Below, in pieces: positions 26,001 to 32,000 of a DNA stretch of 64,000 nucleotides. The translations under genes were made by a program, and so were the position numbers. Origin of the DNA: Heliocidaris erythrogramma. Taxonomy: Eukaryota > Echinodermata > Echinoidea > Camarodonta > Echinometridae. The stretch covers positions 24,223,501 to 24,287,500 of the forward strand of contig CM046870.1 of the NCBI GenBank assembly GCA_025617745.1, read 5' to 3'. How positions within the stretch are numbered: position 1 is the first letter of the stretch; every line of letters starts with the position of its first letter. Under the pieces are notes generated by a model, which worked only from the letters and a program-made list of their open reading frames with translations, had not been told where the DNA came from and ran no database searches.

Positions 26001-29000
26001 GAATGCTCGAGCTAACAATTATGGACGCTCTTCGGAGCAACAGGTGTTTTCACCTGAGTGCGTGACTACTAGTGCTCCCCTATTGCCGCTTTCGAGCGGT
26101 CCAATAGTGGGTTCACATGCCTTTAGTAGTCATCGGGCACATACCGAGTCATCTCGGTCTGCCCACGCACTGGGAGCTTTTAGCTCCCAACCCATGGCTA
26201 CTGCATCTTCTTGCTTAGCCAATATGGGTGATTTGGGCGATTCTCTAGGCTTACGCCATGAGCGCTCCAATCCCTTTTTGGGAAGTGAACGTCCCTCCGC
26301 GGAGGGATCGGTTCGTGTTTCCGAAGTGGCTTCGGAGATCCGAATGAATCCGATTAAGCGTTCTAACAAAAGGGTTTCGGCTACGACTCTTGTCGAGCCA
26401 GCCAAGATAAAGGCCAAGAAGAAGGCAAAAAGTGGCAAGGCTTTGCCGGCCTCTTGCCCGTCTGGCCTGGCTAACCCAGCTAGCTCCTCTCAAGCTGACA
26501 TGTTCAGCATGATGCGGGCTTTTGCTCAGAATCAGGGTTGGTCCTTTGTACCGGCTACTTCAACCCTGACTTCTGTCCCTATTCAGGGGTCTGACTTTGA
26601 GACTAATCAGCCTTTTGTGTTGGATTTGTCTTTGTCTGAGTCGGTTTCGCATGTGCCTCCTATTCCCGCGGCCCTTGGGGCGCCGCTGGGCGAGGAGACT
26701 TTCGTTGAACCATGCGGGGCTCTGCCTGCTGAGGCCTTTGTTAGCGTTCCTTTGTCTCTTTCCACTCGGGTGGAATCAGATTTGGAGCTGGCCTCTCAAG
26801 CTTCGTTTTTGAATCGCTTGGGCAGGCGGAGTCTCAATCGCTCGCCCTCTGTGGGGTGGAAGTGATTGCTTGTTATCCAGATATCTCTCTGAATTTTAGT
26901 CAACCCGCGCGCAGGGTTCGACTTCGCGTTGGTTTAAGCAGCGGGATTTCTGCTGAGTCCTTTGTTGGCGTTCCTTTGCCGGGTCATCCCGGTCCGCCCT
27001 TGCTCTGGGCGCCTTGGCGTCCGGCCCATGGCTGTTGCATCTCCTTGCTCGGCCGATATGGGTAATTGGTGCGCGTCTTTGGGTTCAATACCCTCAGCGC
27101 ACTTCTCCCATAAAGGGAGGTGAGCGTCCCTCAGTGGAGGGTTCGGTTCGTGTTCCCGAAGGGCTTCGGGGATCCGAACGAAACCGAATAAACGCTCTGA
27201 AAAGCGGGTTTCGACTTAGGCTCTTTTTGGGCCAATCAGAAGCCTAGGGAAGGGGCTAAAGGAGGCAAGGCTTTGCCTGCCTCTTGCCCATCGGGTTTAG
27301 CTAACCCTCCGGTCTCTCAAGCTGAGATGTTCAGTGTGAGATGGGCTTTGCCCAGACTCAGGGTTGGTCCCTTGTACCAGGATTCACATCCCCTGCTCTT
27401 GTCCCTTTTTTGGGTTGGACATCGAGACTAATTAGCCTTTTATGGTTTATTCTTCTTTGTCTGTGATGAGATCACATGAGCCTCCTAGTCTCGCAGCCTC
27501 GGGGCTCCGTCGGGTGAGGAGGCTTATGGCGGTTCATGCGTGAATCCGACCGTTTCGGCCTTTGTTCGTGATTCTTTGTCACGATCATTTCAGGCGGATC
27601 CAGTTTTGGAAGCGGCCTCTCAAGCTTCGGTCTCCGAATCGCTGGGGCAGGCAGAGCCTTAGTTGCTCTCCCTTTGTGGGGTAGAAGCGATTGCTTTGTT
27701 CTAAACTTTCCCTGACTTTTAGTCAACCCGCGCGCAGGGTTCTACTTTGCTTGGGTTCAGGCAGCGGGCGGACGAGACGGATTCTTCATAGATCTGTCCG
27801 CCCCGCTCCCCGGAGGTGCTATAGGAACTCGGTCACCTCACAGGCTGTCCTTTTCCCTTTCTCCGACTTTTGTTATTCCCAAGCGCTCGGGAAAACTTCA
27901 GTACTTTTTCGGATGGAGACTCTCGCCTCCATTCTCCCGTTGATCAAGAGGAAGGACTACGCGGTCTTGATAGTTTTCGAAGATGCGTATTTCCACTTTC
28001 CCGTTCATCGCGCTTTGCGCGATCTTCTGGGGTTTTTTCTTCCTCTCAGAGACTTATCGTTTTTGCACTCTTCCCTTCGGGCTGTGCCCAGTCCCTCGGG
28101 TTCTTACTCAGGTTGTAGCCGTGCTGGCAGCCTCTCTGAGGCGATGCGGCCTTCGGCTATTTTTTGCTACCTGGACGATTGGCTTCTCCTAGCGGAGTTG
28201 CGCGATTGTTTGTTGGACGAGACTAGTTTGCTCGTCAATCTTACTCAAGACTTAGGTTTCCTAATGAATTGGGAAAAGTCAGAGTTAGTTCCCACTCGCA
28301 GCCCAGTTTTTTCTGGGGGCGGTGTTAGACATAAGGAATCAGTTGGCTCGGCCCAGTCGAGACAGGATTCTCACCATTGTCTCTGCGGCTCGCAAGCTCT
28401 TGCTGGCCAGAAGAGTCTCGGCCAGACAGTGGCTTCAGTTTCTAGGTTAGTCGATGTTTTAGAGGACTGCCGGCTCCTCATGAGACCCTTTCAGAGACAT
28501 CTCCTCAGGTTCTTCAAGCCGGGAAAAGACTCTCTTTTGGTCTGGATTCCAGTACCAGTATGGTTCAAGTCTCTTCTCTCTTGTTGGACGAGCGAGGTGT
28601 TTCTCGCGCGAGGCAGGTCCTTCTCTGCCCCTCTTCCGTCGATATCGGTTTCGACGGACGCCTCTCGGTTGGGGTGGGGAGGACACTGCAACGGCAGCAC
28701 GGTTGCGGGGGATTGGTCTCATCTTGGGACTCTTCCTCATATCAATGTCCTGGAGTTTATGGCAGTTCTGTTGACCTTGCTCCATTTCAGAAGTCGACTT
28801 CTCAGTCGTTCGGTTCTGATTCTCACGGACAATGTTACTGTGGCGGCATATATCAATCGGCAGGGAGGCACTCGTACGGTTGCCCTGAATGCCCTAGCAG
28901 CTCAGCTGTGGAGGTGGTGTCGTCGCATGGCAATCACACCCGTGGCCTCTTTCATCCCCGGTCGGGAAAACCTCTTTGCGGATTTTCTGTCTCGGGCAGG

Positions 29001-32000
29001 TATCTTCCATCGGAATGGACGCTCCATCCGGAGGTATTTTGCCGCATTCGCAGTTGCCTAGGTCCACTGGAAGTGGATCTATTTGCGTCGGTGTTAAATC
29101 ACCAGCTGCCGAAGTATTGATCCCGTGTTCGCGATCAGGGAGCATGGGCTCTCGATGCTTTCTCCCTCAGCTGGGAGAACCTTCAGGGATTCACCTTTCC
29201 TCCCTTCCAACTGATTCCGCGTGTCTTGCGGAAAATCAGGGAAGATCGGGCGCGGGTGCTCGTAATAGCTCCCTTTTGGCCCAGGAGGAATTGGTTTCCA
29301 GAACTTATGAGCCTCCTAAGGGCTCAACCGTTCGTTCTCCCGTTAAGAGCGGATCTGGTGTTACAGCCCCTATCGGGGATTTTTCACCACAGTCCGGAGT
29401 CTCTTCATTTGACTGCTTGGCCCCTGTCAGGGAATCTGCAAGACAGTCGGGGGTCTCTCTGATAGAGCCGCAGACTTTTTAATGTCCAGTCGTAGGGTTT
29501 CTACTAGGGAAATTTACAATTCCCGTCTCTCTGTCTTTTTCCTTTGGTGCAAAGAGAGAAATCAAACCCCTTCTAAGGCTCCTATTGGTTCAATTGCGGA
29601 TTTCTTAATCTCGTTATTTGACAAAGGGAGATCTATTTCTACTATCCGAGGCTACCGTTCGGCGATCGGGGCCATTCATTCGGGTTTTTCTGATGGTTCG
29701 GGGATTTCCAATTCCCCGCTACTAAGCGGTTTGATTCGTTCGTTCTTTCTGAAACGACCTTCGTTTTCTAAGTTAGTGCCGTCTTGGAGTCTGCCTAAGG
29801 TCCTGGAGGCCTTGGCGAAACCTCCTTTTGAACCGTTAGGTGAAGCTTCGCTTCATCATCTTACGGTTAAGACGCTCTTTTTGGTAGCTATTGCCTCTGG
29901 GCAGAGGCGCAGTACTCTTCATGCTCTCTGTCTTACTCCTGGTCATGTTCGCTGGGAGAGAAAAGGTGTTAGATTGATTCCTAGGGCTTCTTTCGTTGCC
30001 AAGAATCAGACAGCTACCTCCGGTCCTGTTGAGATTTTTCTTTGTCCGCTTTCTGACCTTTCTTCGGTGCGTGAGGACAAAGTTTGGTGTCCTGTAAGGG
30101 CTCTCAAATGGTATATTGATAAGACTAAGTCTTTTCGTAAGGATGATCAGTTGTTCTTGATCACTAGAGAGCCTTTTTCTCCTGCCTCTCTTGATTCCAT
30201 CTCTAGATGGATCGTTGAAGCTTTTAGGGCCGCTGGCACAGAGGCTCTTTTATCCGACAGTAAGCCTCGTGCTCATGATACTCGTAGTGTCAGCACTTCT
30301 TGGGCTCTGTTTCAAGGTGTGGCGCTTGTTGATATTTTGAAGGCTGCTTATTGGCGTTCGCCCAATTCCTTCATCTCTTGCTACCTTAGGGATGTTCCCG
30401 CAGGTGGAGCTTTGTTTGCGTCAGCCACCTTGAAGGCCGCTGTGTCTTCTTTGTAGTCTTTGTAATCCTATTCCCTTCTGCTCGAAACATGCCTCCCGGT
30501 CTTTGAGTTGGCGCTGGTCTGGCATAATAGGTAGGTATATATGATTTATTGCAGTAAATTTGTAAAATCAGCACTGATTTTCTTATTTACTATATAAATC
30601 TATATACCTACCTATGACCCTCCCTCCTTCCCCTCACCTTGCAAGCAACATGTTTCTACTTGAGATTGCTCGCAAAAGAGGAAGATGGCCGTAGCGTGTT
30701 GACGCGCGTGAGTGGCGAAGGGGACAATAGGATTACGGGGGGTGCGCACAATATTGTGACTCATGTGTGTTAAATTCTCGAAGGGGTCCCGTAGTCAAGA
30801 CTACAGACATAATAGGTAGGTATATAGATTTATATAGTAAATAAGAAAATCAGTGCTGATTTTACAAATTATTAGTAGTGGTGGTATCACCATCATTTAA
30901 TATTGATGATTCAGCATCACCTGGGCCTGGGAGGAGGAATGCAAATCATTTATTCCCTTTATGCTCTTTTAACCATTTTGTTTGATGCATGAATAATTCT
31001 AGGGATTTGTGTATAAAGTCTGTGCAAACTTGCAGCAATGGCACAGTAAGTGTTAATCCTTAACCATTGGAATATCTCAAATAGTTTTGCGAATGATGTT
31101 ATGTCTTCTAATAAGATAATAATAATAATAATAATAATAATTTACCTAACTGCGACTTAAGGCGAAACTTAACAATAGGTTTATTCCGTCACAATAAAAA
31201 TTCAACGTTAGGGCGAAACGAGTGTGGGTTAGGGCGAAACGTAATAATAGGATGAGATAAAAGGTTTCGCCCTAAGTCGCAGTTAGAGTTATAATAATAA
31301 TATTGGATATTTATATTATTATTATTATTCTAATAAGATATGTGTGGGGTGATTGGCTCCCTCATGAGCTTTTCAAAATTGCTTCCATGATGCTGTAGGA
31401 TGTTAATTATACTTTTAATGAGAGAATTCTTGTCTTGCCGAAGATGCCCAAAATTGATGTGTTGATTATTATGGATGTTGTTTATGGTTGACTCAACGAT
31501 TTGTTTCGCAGGGAGATTTTGGTAAAATTGAGCTTCTTTCTGAGGCTGTTATAGGTGTAGAGGATCCTCTTAGAAGACATATACAACCTCAGTCTGGCAG
31601 GCCTGACAGGGTAGAGGTAAGTTTTTCTTTAAAAAAAAGTTTACCCTTATTTGACGTTAGTTTTTGATAAATAATAATAAAAATGATAACAGTAAACAAT
31701 AATTTATGAAGCATAATGAATTTAGGAATAATAAACTGGAGCCTATATGTAAATAACCAGATAAATACAACAAAACTTTGCAGAAAATTAAGAAATAGCC
31801 CAGTGAAAGTTTGAAAAAAGCTTATGAAGCATAAGAAAGTTATGATAGATGACATGGGTTTATATCCCACCGCTGCCACCACCTAACTCTATATATGCCA
31901 CTCTCTACCCAGGTGAAGTAAATGGGTAGCCAGGAAGAATTTCCTTTAATGCTTGAGTGTCTTATCAAATGAGCTGGGCAAAAGCATAGATAACAATGAT

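Larger units (their letters stand above)
24910..30870 (+). mobile_element. DIRS-type tyrosine-recombinase retrotransposon, ~5.96 kb
   Basis: Inverted terminal repeats (about 24936-25090 and 30668-30823), an internal complementary region (30521-30615) that reproduces both extreme ends joined together, and frames for a gag-like protein, reverse transcriptase/RNase H and a tyrosine recombinase. This is the DIRS signature. ATT (24910-24912 and 30868-30870) is shared by both ends and the internal junction, so it is the likely crossover site; there is no target duplication. RT/RNase H is broken, but the recombinase frame is intact. Sense orientation within an integrin intron. Confidence 0.93.
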
